Below are positions 1 to 8,896 of a stretch of DNA of 64,000 bases, one piece after another. The position numbers were made by a program, and so were the translations under genes. Below the pieces are notes generated by a model. That model saw only the letters and a list, made by a program, of their open reading frames with translations. It did not search any database and was not told the DNA's origin. The DNA is taken from IMG/VR virus record IMGVR_UViG_3300045974_000806, positions 1 through 64,000 of that record; one strand, written 5' to 3'. Position 1 is the stretch's first letter. Each line of letters begins with the position of its first letter. Source of the DNA: a virus.

Positions 1-1
1 G

Positions 2-202
2 GCCACCGCGGACTCCCTGGCGGTGGGGGACCTGACCTGGGAAGCTGGTGCCATCACGTGGTGTGCCGTGGCCATGCCGGTGAGCCACCGCCCCACGGCC
101 CCTCCCCAGCGCGTGAGCCACGCCCCGGACCCGCCCGCCCAGCGCGTTCACTTCCTGAGTCATGCTAACCTCACCGGGCCGTTCAACAGCGGAGCAGGGT
201 GA
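2..202 (+). CDS. C-terminal end of an unidentified protein (partial, probably structural)
   Basis: The reading frame is open from the window edge and ends at TGA 200-202, giving 66 visible residues. The tail runs through a Pro-rich stretch to the end SHANLTGPFNSGAG. The stop overlaps the ATG of the next gene at 202, the tight coupling used throughout this tail region. I do not recognise the family. Its place directly before the connector genes suggests a virion protein, but that is inference from position only. Confidence 0.6.
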   Translation, partial: ATADSLAVGDLTWEAGAITWCAVAMPVSHRPTAPPQRVSHAPDPPAQRVHFLSHANLTGPFNSGAG

Positions 203-861
203 TGGACATTCTGGCGGAGCAAGGTGACGGCACGGTCACGCTTTCCCTGGTGGTGGGGGACAGCGCGGACCTGACGCTGACGGTGGACGACGGGGCCACG
301 CCGGCCGTGATCATGGACCTGTCCCAGGCCATGGACGGCACGCCCAACTGCCCGGCCATCATCCGCATGGCCATCAAGGACGCGCCGGCGGAGGAAGCCA
401 ACACCGCGGCGCTCACCTACCGCACCAGCTTTGACCCGGCGCAGATTGAGGTGCTTGCCCAGGCCAGCACCACGCTGGGCCAGATGGTCATCCATCTGGA
501 CAAGCCGGACACGGAGGCCGCGGACCCGTCCACCAGCTACAAGTGGGACGTGGAGGTGAGCCGCCAGGGCACCATCCGCACCAGCGTGGGCACCGCGGCC
601 ATTCCGGAAGGCGGCGGCGTGGTGGTGGGTTCCGGAACCGCGTGGACCAAGGCCCGGACGGGGGACATCCTGCAACTCACCAGCGGCGCCAACGCCGGCA
701 AGGTGGCCCTGGTGGCGTTGGTCACGGATGACACGCACCTCACGGTGGAGAACCCCAAGCTGACCGCGGACCCGTCCGCCACGTTCGTGCTCCGCCGCGG
801 CGTCCACCGCACCGTGGTGCGCGGTGCGTGCTCCCTGGTGCAAGGCGTGGTGACCGCATGA
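202..861 (+). CDS. phage structural protein with Ig-like/beta-sandwich character
   Basis: 219 residues. ATG 202 is chosen over the adjacent GTG 199 because GGAG at 191-194 is then 7 bases away. The first 110 residues are beta-rich and include YKWDVEVSRQGTI, which resembles the strand pattern of Ig-like domains in phage baseplate and connector proteins (general resemblance, not a family assignment). Residues about 133-200 hold a second small beta module (GDILQLTSGANAGKVA) of a kind that recurs in the sheath and fibre proteins of this phage. The stop overlaps the next start. Role in the neck or tail is inferred from position. Confidence 0.75.
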   Translation: MDILAEQGDGTVTLSLVVGDSADLTLTVDDGATPAVIMDLSQAMDGTPNCPAIIRMAIKDAPAEEANTAALTYRTSFDPAQIEVLAQASTTLGQMVIHLDKPDTEAADPSTSYKWDVEVSRQGTIRTSVGTAAIPEGGGVVVGSGTAWTKARTGDILQLTSGANAGKVALVALVTDDTHLTVENPKLTADPSATFVLRRGVHRTVVRGACSLVQGVVTA

Positions 862-1931
862 GCCAACCGTTCTCAACGTCCAGCCCGGTGACGCTCCCGT
901 CCATTGAAACATGGTACGTGGGCCGCTGCTTCTTCTACCTGAAGGACCCGGCCGCGGCCCTGGCGTCGGGCTATGACCGCATCCGCATCTACAAGCGCCT
1001 GAAGCCGGCGGACCCGTGGGTGGAACTCACCAAGCCGGACACGCAGTTGCACATCGCTGCGGACAAGGTGAACTACACGTTCCTTGAGCAGAAGGCCGCG
1101 CGCGGTTCCGAGTACCGGCCGTCCCTCTCTTCCTCCCTGGGCGTGCTTCCGGATGTCCCCCAGGACGGCCTGATTCAGGACGCGGTGGACACGTCCTTTG
1201 AGACGCTTTGGACTTCCCAGGAAGTGCGGGACACGTTTGCCTGGGGCTTGTTGGGCCTGGGCACGGACGACTCCGGCAACCCGTTTCCGGAACGCTTCTA
1301 CGCGCACTACCTGAAGTACGGCGTGACCAAGTTTGAAACAAAGACGCGCATCCGCGTCCTGCCCACGCCCATTGTGGGGGAGCGCCACGACTACTGTCCC
1401 ACGGAATGGACGGACAGGTATTGGACGTTCATGCTGGACGAGTTCCCGTGCGTCAGCGTGGACAAGGTGACGTTCCAACTGCCCGGGTCCCAGCCGTTCG
1501 TCTTTCCGGAGTCCTGGGTGCAGGCGGACCTTGCCTTGGGCATTGTGGCCATTGTTCCGGACGGCTCCGCCCCCTGGGTGATTCCCACCACGTTCCGGAC
1601 GCCCGTTGGGTTCCCCAAGGTGACGCCGGGCGCCATCAAGATTGACTACGTGGCCGGCTTCCCCCTGGGCAGGGTTCCGGAGAACATCAGGGACATCATT
1701 GGCAAGGAGGCCATCTCCGGCTTCCTGAACCTCGCCGGCGACCTTGTTGGTGGTGCCGCCATCGCGTCCCAGTCAATGTCCATGGACGGCCTGTCCCAGT
1801 CCGTGAACACCACGTCCAGCCCAACAATGGGCGGCTTTGGTGCGAGGCTCATCCAATACAACAATGAACTCAAGCGGGACTATCCGCTGGTGCAGGCCCT
1901 CTACAAGGGACCGCGCCTCTACGTCGGGTGA
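858..1931 (+). CDS. phage virion protein, neck/connector region
   Basis: 357 residues from ATG 858, which overlaps the previous stop as ATGA. An in-frame GTG/CTG extension upstream would overlap the previous gene by about 30 bases and is not needed. The N-terminal third (ETWYVGRCFFYL, IRIYKRL, NYTFLEQKA) reads like a beta-sandwich. The C-terminal part has a Gly/Ser-rich segment (GLSQSVNTTSSPTMGGFGAR) then a helical end, a pattern I associate with phage head-tail connection proteins, though I cannot name the family. It sits two to four genes before the tail sheath, where neck proteins normally lie. Confidence 0.75.
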   Translation: MSQPFSTSSPVTLPSIETWYVGRCFFYLKDPAAALASGYDRIRIYKRLKPADPWVELTKPDTQLHIAADKVNYTFLEQKAARGSEYRPSLSSSLGVLPDVPQDGLIQDAVDTSFETLWTSQEVRDTFAWGLLGLGTDDSGNPFPERFYAHYLKYGVTKFETKTRIRVLPTPIVGERHDYCPTEWTDRYWTFMLDEFPCVSVDKVTFQLPGSQPFVFPESWVQADLALGIVAIVPDGSAPWVIPTTFRTPVGFPKVTPGAIKIDYVAGFPLGRVPENIRDIIGKEAISGFLNLAGDLVGGAAIASQSMSMDGLSQSVNTTSSPTMGGFGARLIQYNNELKRDYPLVQALYKGPRLYVG

Positions 1932-1934
1932 CTC

Positions 1935-2780
1935 ATGGTGGACAAGCGCCCGTTCGCATTGGATGCCGGGACCATCTTCCCGCCGACGGACAACCCCAAG
2001 GAAGCCGGCGCGCGCGTTGACTTCCGGACGGACATCTCTTTCCGGAACTTGGTGGAGTGGCATGGCGTCCGCTGGGCCTGGACGCGCATGACCATCTGCC
2101 CCTGCAAGGGCTTCAATGACCAGACGGGCCAGACGGACCCGCACTGTGCCATGTGCAACGGCCTGGGCTGGGCTCCCATCAAGACGCCCGGCTACTACAT
2201 GCAGGCGGAGAAGGTGGGCGTGCTGAATGAGGAGCAACAGGAACTCATCCGGCGCAACAACTCCATGCTCATCCGCGGCGTGGCCACGTCCATGACCTCC
2301 CAGCCCAATATGTTCGGCGTCCTGGGGCCGTGGGCGCTGGGCAACGTCATGATCACCGTGCGGGCGGAGAACAAGCTGGGCTACTATGACCGCCTTTGCT
2401 ACTTGGATGACGTCATGCCGTTCTCCGAAGTCATCACCCTGGGGGACAGCGCCACGGTGAAGACACGCTATCCGGTGGCGGCATTGAACGCGGTCATCAG
2501 CAGCACGACGGTCTACACGGAAAAGGACGTGTGGCTGGACAAGGGCGCGCTGTCCTGGGTGGACGGGCACCAGCCCGTTTCCGGAACCCGCATCTCCGTG
2601 AGTTATATGTGCCATCCGGTGTTCGTGGTGATCGACTACGCGCACCTGATTCGGACCATGCCCGTGCGCGCCAAGCTGCCCCGCGCCCAGCAGTTGACGC
2701 CCATGGGTGAGACGCTGAACCTGCCGCTGCAAGTGATTGCCCGCTTGGAGCACCTGCCCCTGGAAACGAGGGCGCCGTGA
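1935..2780 (+). CDS. phage virion protein with a Cys-rich (zinc-ribbon-like) loop
   Basis: 281 residues. Near residues 56-75 there is a cluster CPCKGF...DPHCAMCNGLGW, four cysteines spaced like a zinc ribbon or a DnaJ-type CxxCxGxG unit. Metal binding is inferred from the spacing. The remainder is mixed alpha/beta without a recognisable enzyme motif. It starts 3 bases after the previous stop and its own stop overlaps the next GTG start. By position it belongs to the neck or tail-completion set. Confidence 0.75.
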   Translation: MVDKRPFALDAGTIFPPTDNPKEAGARVDFRTDISFRNLVEWHGVRWAWTRMTICPCKGFNDQTGQTDPHCAMCNGLGWAPIKTPGYYMQAEKVGVLNEEQQELIRRNNSMLIRGVATSMTSQPNMFGVLGPWALGNVMITVRAENKLGYYDRLCYLDDVMPFSEVITLGDSATVKTRYPVAALNAVISSTTVYTEKDVWLDKGALSWVDGHQPVSGTRISVSYMCHPVFVVIDYAHLIRTMPVRAKLPRAQQLTPMGETLNLPLQVIARLEHLPLETRAP

Positions 2781-3640
2781 TCAAAACCGTGGTCCTTGAC
2801 GCCTTCCTGCCGGGTGAGTTCATGGACCGCGTGCAGCCGGAAGTCCTGGCCCAGGTGGCGTTCGATGTCATGGACGCGGCCCGGGACTTTTGGATCAAGC
2901 GTGCCGGGGAGCGTCTGCACATGACGTCCCGGGACTACATCAACGGAATCCAGCCGGTGGAGATGGCGCCGGGCATGGCATCAGTGGCCCTGCTGGGGAC
3001 GCTCCCCAACATGGTGGAGAACGGCGCTGGCCCCTTTGACATGCATGACACGCTGCTGGGTCCCAACGTGCCGGTGGCCGGCCCAGGCCAGAAGGGGAAG
3101 CACAAGAACGCCAAGGGCGGATATTACCGGGCCATCCCCATGCGGCATCAGGGTCCGGACACCGCGGGGAAGGGCGGTGGCGCCCCCATGGGCAGCCAGT
3201 ATTTCAAGAGCCTGCCGGCGTCCCTGGCAAAGACGCTCCAAGCGGACCTGGGCCGCGCGGTCTACAAGAAGGCGTCCCGCCTCAAGGCCAGCACCACCAT
3301 GCCCGCGGGGACCTACGGCCCGGTGAAGCCCAACACGCCTGGGCGCCTGCCCGCGGGGACCGGCGGGGCCGGCCTGCTGAAGGCCCACCCCACCATGGTT
3401 GGCGGACGCATGACCGCGCCACACAGCACGGACATCTACGCCGGCATGATCAAGCAGTCCAAGACCTACGCCGCGGCCACGCAGAGCCAGTACACCACGT
3501 TCCGGATCATCAGTGACTCCGTTCCGGACAAATGGATTCACCCGGGCATGGATGCGGTCCACCTCGCGGATGAAGTACAACGCTACATTGAGACGGTGGC
3601 CCCCAAGGCCATCCTGGCCGCGTTTGAGGCATCCCTGTGA
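2777..3640 (+). CDS. tail-completion/minor tail protein, possibly HK97 gp10-like
   Basis: 287 residues, GTG start overlapping the previous TGA. The segment around residues 70-100 (NMVENGAGPFDMHDTLLGP) is reminiscent of HK97 gp10-type tail-completion proteins, which share a glycine-rich GxxxxP segment and a helical body. That resemblance is weak and is my inference. Residues about 90-150 are rich in Gly, Lys and Pro. The C-terminal part is helical. The coupled stop and start with the next gene supports co-translation of connector components. Confidence 0.7.
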   Translation: MIKTVVLDAFLPGEFMDRVQPEVLAQVAFDVMDAARDFWIKRAGERLHMTSRDYINGIQPVEMAPGMASVALLGTLPNMVENGAGPFDMHDTLLGPNVPVAGPGQKGKHKNAKGGYYRAIPMRHQGPDTAGKGGGAPMGSQYFKSLPASLAKTLQADLGRAVYKKASRLKASTTMPAGTYGPVKPNTPGRLPAGTGGAGLLKAHPTMVGGRMTAPHSTDIYAGMIKQSKTYAAATQSQYTTFRIISDSVPDKWIHPGMDAVHLADEVQRYIETVAPKAILAAFEASL

Positions 3641-4302
3641 TTGAGCGTGTCCTCTTTGACGTCATCACCGCCGGCATTGCCGCCCTGAAGGCCAACCCGG
3701 GCGCCATCGCGGCGTTCTTCGCGCGGGACAGCATCATCTCCGTGGAAGAGGCCGCGGCCCTGGAAGACCTGTTCCTGAACAAGGAGACGCCAACCGTCAT
3801 CCACGGCTACGCGCGCGAGAACGCCAAGTTCCCGGTCTACGCCATCACCCTGGGGAGTGAGAGCGAGTCCCAGTCCTTCCTGGGCGACGAGGGCGGGTTC
3901 ATTGACGACCCGGAGGACGAGGACCACGGCGCGGACGAGTTCGCGGCCATCTTCGCCTACCAGTTCAACCTCATGGTCTACGCGCAGCATCCGGACGTGG
4001 TGTTGGCCTACTACCAGTTGCTGAAAGAGATCATCGTCAACGGGTTCCCCACGTTCAAGGCCAACGGGCTCTTTGACCTGCGGTTCAGCGGCGCGGACAT
4101 GGCGCCGGACCCTTCCTGGGTGCCCGCGGGCCTCTTTGTCCGCCGCGCCACACTTTCCTGCTCCCGGGAGTACACACAGCCGTGGCCGTCCAGTAAGCTG
4201 GGGCGCGCATGGCAGGTGTCAGGCATCCACATTGACGCCCAGGGCGACGTTGGCAAGGACGTCGGGGGCGTGAACACAGAAGTGTACCCAAAGGAGAAGT
4301 GA
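3637..4302 (+). CDS. tail terminator-like protein upstream of the sheath
   Basis: 221 residues from GTG 3637, overlapping the preceding stop. The composition is acidic, with a run of D/E near residues 85-100 (FIDDPEDEDHGADEF). The mixed alpha/beta body and place two genes before the sheath match the usual locus of a tail terminator or tail-completion protein in myoviruses. No catalytic motif is visible. The function is inferred from synteny, not from a recognised domain. Confidence 0.7.
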   Translation: MIERVLFDVITAGIAALKANPGAIAAFFARDSIISVEEAAALEDLFLNKETPTVIHGYARENAKFPVYAITLGSESESQSFLGDEGGFIDDPEDEDHGADEFAAIFAYQFNLMVYAQHPDVVLAYYQLLKEIIVNGFPTFKANGLFDLRFSGADMAPDPSWVPAGLFVRRATLSCSREYTQPWPSSKLGRAWQVSGIHIDAQGDVGKDVGGVNTEVYPKEK

Positions 4303-4305
4303 CCC

Positions 4306-4572
4306 ATGGCAAGGCCGCAGAAGGAAGACAGCACCACCCCCGTGGACGCGCCGGCCGCGCCGGCCGCTCCGGAAGCGCACGCACCCCTGGCCATGGAGCC
4401 GGGCACCTTTCAGTCCGTCCCCCTGGGCGTGTGGCTCCGCCAGAAGTTCGGCGCCAAGTTCGACCACGGCGCCGGCTTTGCCCACTGGGCCAAGAAGAAC
4501 GGGCACGTGCGGAACTCTGTTCCGGAATGGGAAGCCCTGCTGGCTGCATTCAACAACCGCCCCCTGGGCTGA
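4306..4572 (+). CDS. small hypothetical virion protein
   Basis: 88 residues. The first 30 residues are a low-complexity Pro/Ala segment (TTPVDAPAAPAAPEAH) and the last 50 form a compact Trp-containing region (VWLRQKFG, FAHWAKKNGH). I do not recognise it. It starts 3 bases after the previous stop and is followed by a 42-base gap before the sheath gene, the first real break in the connector operon. Confidence 0.7.
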   Translation: MARPQKEDSTTPVDAPAAPAAPEAHAPLAMEPGTFQSVPLGVWLRQKFGAKFDHGAGFAHWAKKNGHVRNSVPEWEALLAAFNNRPLG

Positions 4573-4614
4573 ACCACACCCTTTTTCCGGAACGCAGAAA
4601 GGCAGGACAACAAC

Positions 4615-7191
4615 ATGGCCACTTCGATCTTCTTCAATGGGCGCGTCATCAGCATCCCCGGCAGCTACAGCGAGGTGGACGCGTCGGGCCTTGAGTCCGT
4701 GGGCCTGGGCGCTTCCGGAATCGTCGCGGTGCTGGGCACGGCGGAGGGCGGCCGGCCTGTCTCTGCCATCTCGGAAACCAAGGACATCCCGCGGTTCACC
4801 AACCCGGACAAGATGCGCCGGGCGTTCCGGAAGGGCCAACTCCGTGAAGTGACGGACATGGTGTTCAGCCCGGCCAAAGATCCGGACATCCTGGCGGGCG
4901 CGCAGCAGGTGGTGACCATGAAGGTCAACCCGGCCACGCAGAGCGCCACCACGCTGCTGTCCGGAGTGACCCCGGTCCTGACCCTCACGTCAAAGGACTA
5001 CGGCGCCTTCACCTCGCAGATCAGCGTGGAAGTCCAGCCCGGCAGCAGCCAGGGCAAGATGCTCACCATCAAGATGGAGGGCGTCACGGAGACGGTGGAC
5101 AACCTGGGCGGGAGCCCGTTGGCCACGTTGCAGTATGACGGCGGGTCCTACGGCTACAACACCGCGGTGATGGCGCTGAACGATGCGGGGGACATCAGCG
5201 TCACCTGCACGCGCGCGGGCGCGGGCCTCAACGGCGCTGGCCAGCCGGCCGGCGAGATCACCCTGGTGACGGCCAACGCGGTGGAGTTCGCCGGCGTGAA
5301 CCTCACCGGCGTGGCGGCCACCCTGGCCGTGGCTTCCGGAACGGTCACCGCCACGGGCGTCACGGGGATGATTGCAGACTCCCTCCCGTCCAGCCCGTCA
5401 CCCATGCGTGGCCGCTTCATCACCATCAGCGGCGCCACCAACCCGGGCAACAACGGCACATTCGCCATTGCCGCCGTCCCGGGCATCACCAGCGTGCAGT
5501 GGGTCAACCTGAACGCGGTGGCTGAGAGCACCGGCTTCACGTGGACGGTGAGTGACGCCGGCCTGAAGGTCACCCTGTACGGCAAGTCCGCGGGCCTGCC
5601 CGTGCGTGAGACGCTGACCCACGCGGGCGCCACCACGGTCACCAGCAGCACCGTTTGGGATGCCACGGGCCTGTTGGGCATTGTGATGTCCGCGGCCCCG
5701 GTGGCCGGCGCCATCACCTTCAAAAACGCCCCTGGCGGTGCCACGGTGGCGGCCCTGGCCATTGGGCAGGTGTCCCGCGGCGCCATCGTCTGCGAAAACG
5801 CCTACGTGAACTCCGCGTCCGTGTCCCTCAAGCTGTCCGGGGCCGGCACGCAGCAGGTGGCCCTGTTCGGCAAGGACGCGGCCGGCAACAACGTGCAGGA
5901 ATTGATTGCCATGACGGGCGCGGTGGCCATCGCCAGCGTGGCCAGCACCTACGCGGAACTGCAAGCCATCTGCGTCAACCTGCTCCCCACGTCCCTCACG
6001 CTCACCTTGACCGCCCTGGCGGCCAAGTCCCTGGGCGCGGTGCAGACCACGGTCACCAAGGTCAAGGGCTACTTCGACGGGAAGACCAAGCTGACCAGCA
6101 GCAACACGGTGAAGGGTTTCCTGTTCAACACCCTCACGGGCCAGTCCAACTTTGCCGCCACGGACTTTGACATCATCAGCGGTTCCGGAGTGAGCATTGC
6201 GTCCCCGGCCACGGGCAACCTGACGGCGGACCTCTACGCCATTGCGGCCTGGGTGAACCAGAACAGCCAGTTGGTGTCCGCCCTGGTGCCGGCCAACGCG
6301 CCCGCGGTTCCGGACAACACCGCGGCGCCGGTGTTCCTGGCCGGCGGTGTGGAGGGCGTGGCGCTCTTCCAGCACTACCAAGCGGCCCTCACCCTGCTGA
6401 AGAAGATCCGGGTGAACAGCGTGGTGGACTTGTCCGGCGACCCGGCGGTGGCCGCCGCGGTGGATGCGCACTGCGCCTATATGGGCGGCGTGGGCCGGTC
6501 TGAACGGGACGGCTTTGTGGGCCTGCTCAACAACGCCAAGACCGACGTCACCACCAAGGATGACGCCAAGGCCCAGATTGTGGACATCAACAGCCGGCAC
6601 ATCCGCGCGTTTGCCCAGGCCATTGAGCGTTACGACTCCAACGGGGACCGCACGGAGTTCCTGCCCCCGTTCCTGGGAGCCATTGCAGCCGGCGCCCAGG
6701 CAGGCAGCCCGGTGGGGACGTCCCTCACGTTCAAGTACATGAACGTGCTGTCCTTCCGGCAGCACTCGTCATGGAACCCCACGGAGGACGCGGAAGAGAT
6801 GATCACCGCGGGCCTGTGCTTCCTTGAGAACAAGGAGGGCGTGGGCCGGCGCATTGTCCGGAACGTCACCACGCATCTGTCCTCCAACAACATCGCCTAC
6901 ATTGAAGGGTCCGTGAACACCGCGGTGAACTTCGCCGTGTTCAATTTCAGGACCAACATGGAGTTCGCGGTGGGCAAGCGCGGCTTCTCCGGAACGCTGG
7001 CCGCGGCACGCGGTGTGGCGGTGGGGACGCTGGGTCTGCTGGTGGACAACGTGGTGATCACCGCCTACCGCAGCCTGTTCATGGAACTGAACGTGGATGT
7101 GCTGGAAGTCTCTTTGGAGATTGCGCCCATCATCCCCATCAATTTCGTGAAGACGACGGTGCATCTGGTGACCGTGGCGCAGGCGGCCTGA
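4615..7191 (+). CDS. contractile tail sheath protein
   Basis: 858 residues, the main contractile element around the tail tube. The N terminus (SIFFNGRVISIPGSYSEVD) has the typical sheath opening, in which a polypeptide enters the tail surface via a conserved P-G-x-Y segment. The C-terminal half (PPFLGAIAAGAQAG, then REVERSE-free helical and beta segments to LEVSLEIAPI) matches the core fold. At 858 residues it is longer than most sheaths (about 400-650). The extra length is a Gly/Thr/Ala-rich beta region at about residues 100-480 that includes the small module MRGRFITISGATNPGNNG also seen in fibre proteins. The tube gene follows 51 bases downstream. Confidence 0.93.
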   Translation: MATSIFFNGRVISIPGSYSEVDASGLESVGLGASGIVAVLGTAEGGRPVSAISETKDIPRFTNPDKMRRAFRKGQLREVTDMVFSPAKDPDILAGAQQVVTMKVNPATQSATTLLSGVTPVLTLTSKDYGAFTSQISVEVQPGSSQGKMLTIKMEGVTETVDNLGGSPLATLQYDGGSYGYNTAVMALNDAGDISVTCTRAGAGLNGAGQPAGEITLVTANAVEFAGVNLTGVAATLAVASGTVTATGVTGMIADSLPSSPSPMRGRFITISGATNPGNNGTFAIAAVPGITSVQWVNLNAVAESTGFTWTVSDAGLKVTLYGKSAGLPVRETLTHAGATTVTSSTVWDATGLLGIVMSAAPVAGAITFKNAPGGATVAALAIGQVSRGAIVCENAYVNSASVSLKLSGAGTQQVALFGKDAAGNNVQELIAMTGAVAIASVASTYAELQAICVNLLPTSLTLTLTALAAKSLGAVQTTVTKVKGYFDGKTKLTSSNTVKGFLFNTLTGQSNFAATDFDIISGSGVSIASPATGNLTADLYAIAAWVNQNSQLVSALVPANAPAVPDNTAAPVFLAGGVEGVALFQHYQAALTLLKKIRVNSVVDLSGDPAVAAAVDAHCAYMGGVGRSERDGFVGLLNNAKTDVTTKDDAKAQIVDINSRHIRAFAQAIERYDSNGDRTEFLPPFLGAIAAGAQAGSPVGTSLTFKYMNVLSFRQHSSWNPTEDAEEMITAGLCFLENKEGVGRRIVRNVTTHLSSNNIAYIEGSVNTAVNFAVFNFRTNMEFAVGKRGFSGTLAAARGVAVGTLGLLVDNVVITAYRSLFMELNVDVLEVSLEIAPIIPINFVKTTVHLVTVAQAA

Positions 7192-7242
7192 GCGTTTTGG
7201 CAGTGAACTGAGAGGCGCGGGCCTCACAAAGAGGAGTGTGTC

Positions 7243-7689
7243 ATGGCGGAAAAGGGACGAGTCTTTACTGGGGCACGCGCGCGCCTGCTCATCAACGGTG
7301 TCAAAGTGGGCTACGCCAGGAACTGCTCCGGCCGGGAGGAGATCCAGTATGAGCCCATCAAGGTGCTGGACAACATTCAGGTGCAGGAACACGTTCCTGT
7401 CTCCTACGTGGTGTCCTTCTCCGCCGGCTTTGTCCGCCTTGTGGGTGAGACGGTGAAGAGCCTGGGCTACTTCCCCACGCTGGGCTCCAACCCGGCGGAC
7501 CACCTGAAAAACATCCTGACGTCCGGCGCCCTCACCATCACCATTGAGGACAACCAGACAGGCAGCATCTTCATGACGTTGGAGCAGGCCAAGGCGTCCT
7601 CCAACAATTGGAGCATCGACGCCCAGGGCGTGGTTGGCTATGACATGGAGTTCGTGGCGATTCGGATGCGCGACGAATCGGAGGTCTAA
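7243..7689 (+). CDS. tail tube protein
   Basis: 148 residues. The protein polymerises into the rigid inner tube that the sheath surrounds. The beta-rich sequence with VFTGARARLLINGVKVGYA at the start and SIDAQGVVGYDMEFVAIR at the end fits the simple beta-barrel tube fold of myoviruses, and a gene of this size directly after the sheath is the standard order. ATG 7243 is supported by GAGGAG at 7231-7236, six bases upstream. The gene stands apart from its neighbours (51 bases before, 49 after), consistent with separate high expression. Confidence 0.9.
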   Translation: MAEKGRVFTGARARLLINGVKVGYARNCSGREEIQYEPIKVLDNIQVQEHVPVSYVVSFSAGFVRLVGETVKSLGYFPTLGSNPADHLKNILTSGALTITIEDNQTGSIFMTLEQAKASSNNWSIDAQGVVGYDMEFVAIRMRDESEV

Positions 7690-7738
7690 CATTGCATTCA
7701 CGCCAGCGCCGTGGCAGAACCTGTTCCGGAGGTTCACC

Positions 7739-8383
7739 ATGGCGAATGTCGGTAAGGCCCCGGATGCGCGGACGGCCCCGTTGTGCGCATGTGGGTGCAC
7801 GGAGCAGGTGCGCTGGCAGCGTGGGATAGGCTGGGGCAGGTTCAGGAAAGGCCACCGCGCTAGATTGCAGCGCACCAAAGCGTCACAGGCTGGGCCTCCA
7901 CCGCGTTGCGCTTGCGGGTGTGGTGCCCCCGTGACTTGGCAGCCCGGGGGCGGCTGGAACCGCTACCTGCACGGGCACCACGTCTCCGTCCCTGGCCAGA
8001 ACCCAAACAAGGGGGTTCACCAACTTGGGGAGAAGAACCCCATGAAGCGGAAGGAGGTCCGCGAAAAGGTGGCGGCGGCCATGCTGGGTGTTTCCAAACC
8101 GGGCTCTGGGCGGTCAGGGTCAGCCAATTCCGGATGGAATGGTGGGCGCATCATTCGGGACGGGTATGTCTACCTCCGGCTGGAAGATGGTTACGTTCCG
8201 GAGCACCGGATGGTGATGGAGCGGCATCTGGGACGCCCCCTTATGACGTCGGAAGTAGTCCACCACATCAACGGGATTCAGACTGACAACCGCCTCGAAA
8301 ACCTTCAGGTTCTGAGCCAATCGGAGCATGTGGCGCTCCACAACCGGGAGCGGCACCTTGCTGTTCCGGAACCCCCGGCATAG
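7739..8383 (+). CDS. free-standing HNH homing endonuclease with NUMOD3-like motif
   Basis: 214 residues. ATG 7739 is preceded by GGAGG (7728-7733 area) and removes an upstream out-of-register extension into the tube gene. Two Cys repeats open the protein (CACGCTEQVRWQ and CACGCGAPVTWQ), followed by a NUMOD3-like DNA-contact segment (LGEKNPMKRKEVREKVAAAM) and an HNH core (HRMVMERHLGRP, VVHHINGIQTDNRLENLQVL). Such enzymes cut alleles that lack the insertion and spread the gene. It interrupts the conserved tube-to-chaperone order of the tail module, which is the typical placement of a mobile homing gene. Confidence 0.92.
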   Translation: MANVGKAPDARTAPLCACGCTEQVRWQRGIGWGRFRKGHRARLQRTKASQAGPPPRCACGCGAPVTWQPGGGWNRYLHGHHVSVPGQNPNKGVHQLGEKNPMKRKEVREKVAAAMLGVSKPGSGRSGSANSGWNGGRIIRDGYVYLRLEDGYVPEHRMVMERHLGRPLMTSEVVHHINGIQTDNRLENLQVLSQSEHVALHNRERHLAVPEPPA

Positions 8384-8425
8384 AAACCGCGTTGCCGGCC
8401 TACCTTCCGGAACGCGGAGTCACAC

Positions 8426-8896
8426 GTGGCACCTCCCACCCCCAAGAGCCTCATCCCGTCCCACCTCACCGATGAAACCAGCGCCGCGGACCTGAAGGCC
8501 CAGGCGCAGGAAGCGGTGGCTGACGCCCCCAAGCCCGACGAAAAGCGGGCCATGCGGGACGCCAGCTACACGTTCCCGTTTGAGTACGTGGACGGCGCCG
8601 GCCGGCGCTACACCGGGACCTTCACGCACGTCATTCCGGACCTGGGCCAGCGGCAGGCCATTGGCGTGCTGCGCGCCAAGTTCTCCGGCGGCGTGCTGTA
8701 TGAAGCCCTGGACCCGTTCACGCGGGAGATCAACATGATGGTGGCGGACATGACCGTCACCCTGGAAGACAAGGACCGTCCGGAATGGGCGGTGGACCTG
8801 CGCAAGCTGAAGGACGCGGACGTGGTGTACCGGCTCTGGGAGGTGGTGGCCGAACATGAGGCCACGTTTCTCGGACAACGCGCACCTGCAACGTGA
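8426..8896 (+). CDS. tail assembly chaperone, upstream ORF
   Basis: 156 residues from GTG 8426. It lies between the tube and the tape measure, the position of the gpG/gpGT-type chaperone pair, and is followed by an overlapping ORF in the +1 frame. The body is beta-rich then helical (YTFPFEYVDGAGRRYTG, LWEVVAEHEATF) and acidic. The family assignment rests on synteny and the overlapping-frame architecture. Near the 3' end a TTT-C sequence at 8867-8870 would allow a +1 slip into the next ORF. Confidence 0.72.
   Translation: MAPPTPKSLIPSHLTDETSAADLKAQAQEAVADAPKPDEKRAMRDASYTFPFEYVDGAGRRYTGTFTHVIPDLGQRQAIGVLRAKFSGGVLYEALDPFTREINMMVADMTVTLEDKDRPEWAVDLRKLKDADVVYRLWEVVAEHEATFLGQRAPAT

Noticed and set aside
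7739-8383. Group I intron around the HNH gene
   Set aside because: The tube gene ends normally before it and the next gene starts after it; no split gene and no intron core seen.
8856-8896. -1 frameshift as in lambda gpG-T
   Set aside because: The downstream frame is +1 relative to the upstream one, so a -1 shift would not enter it.
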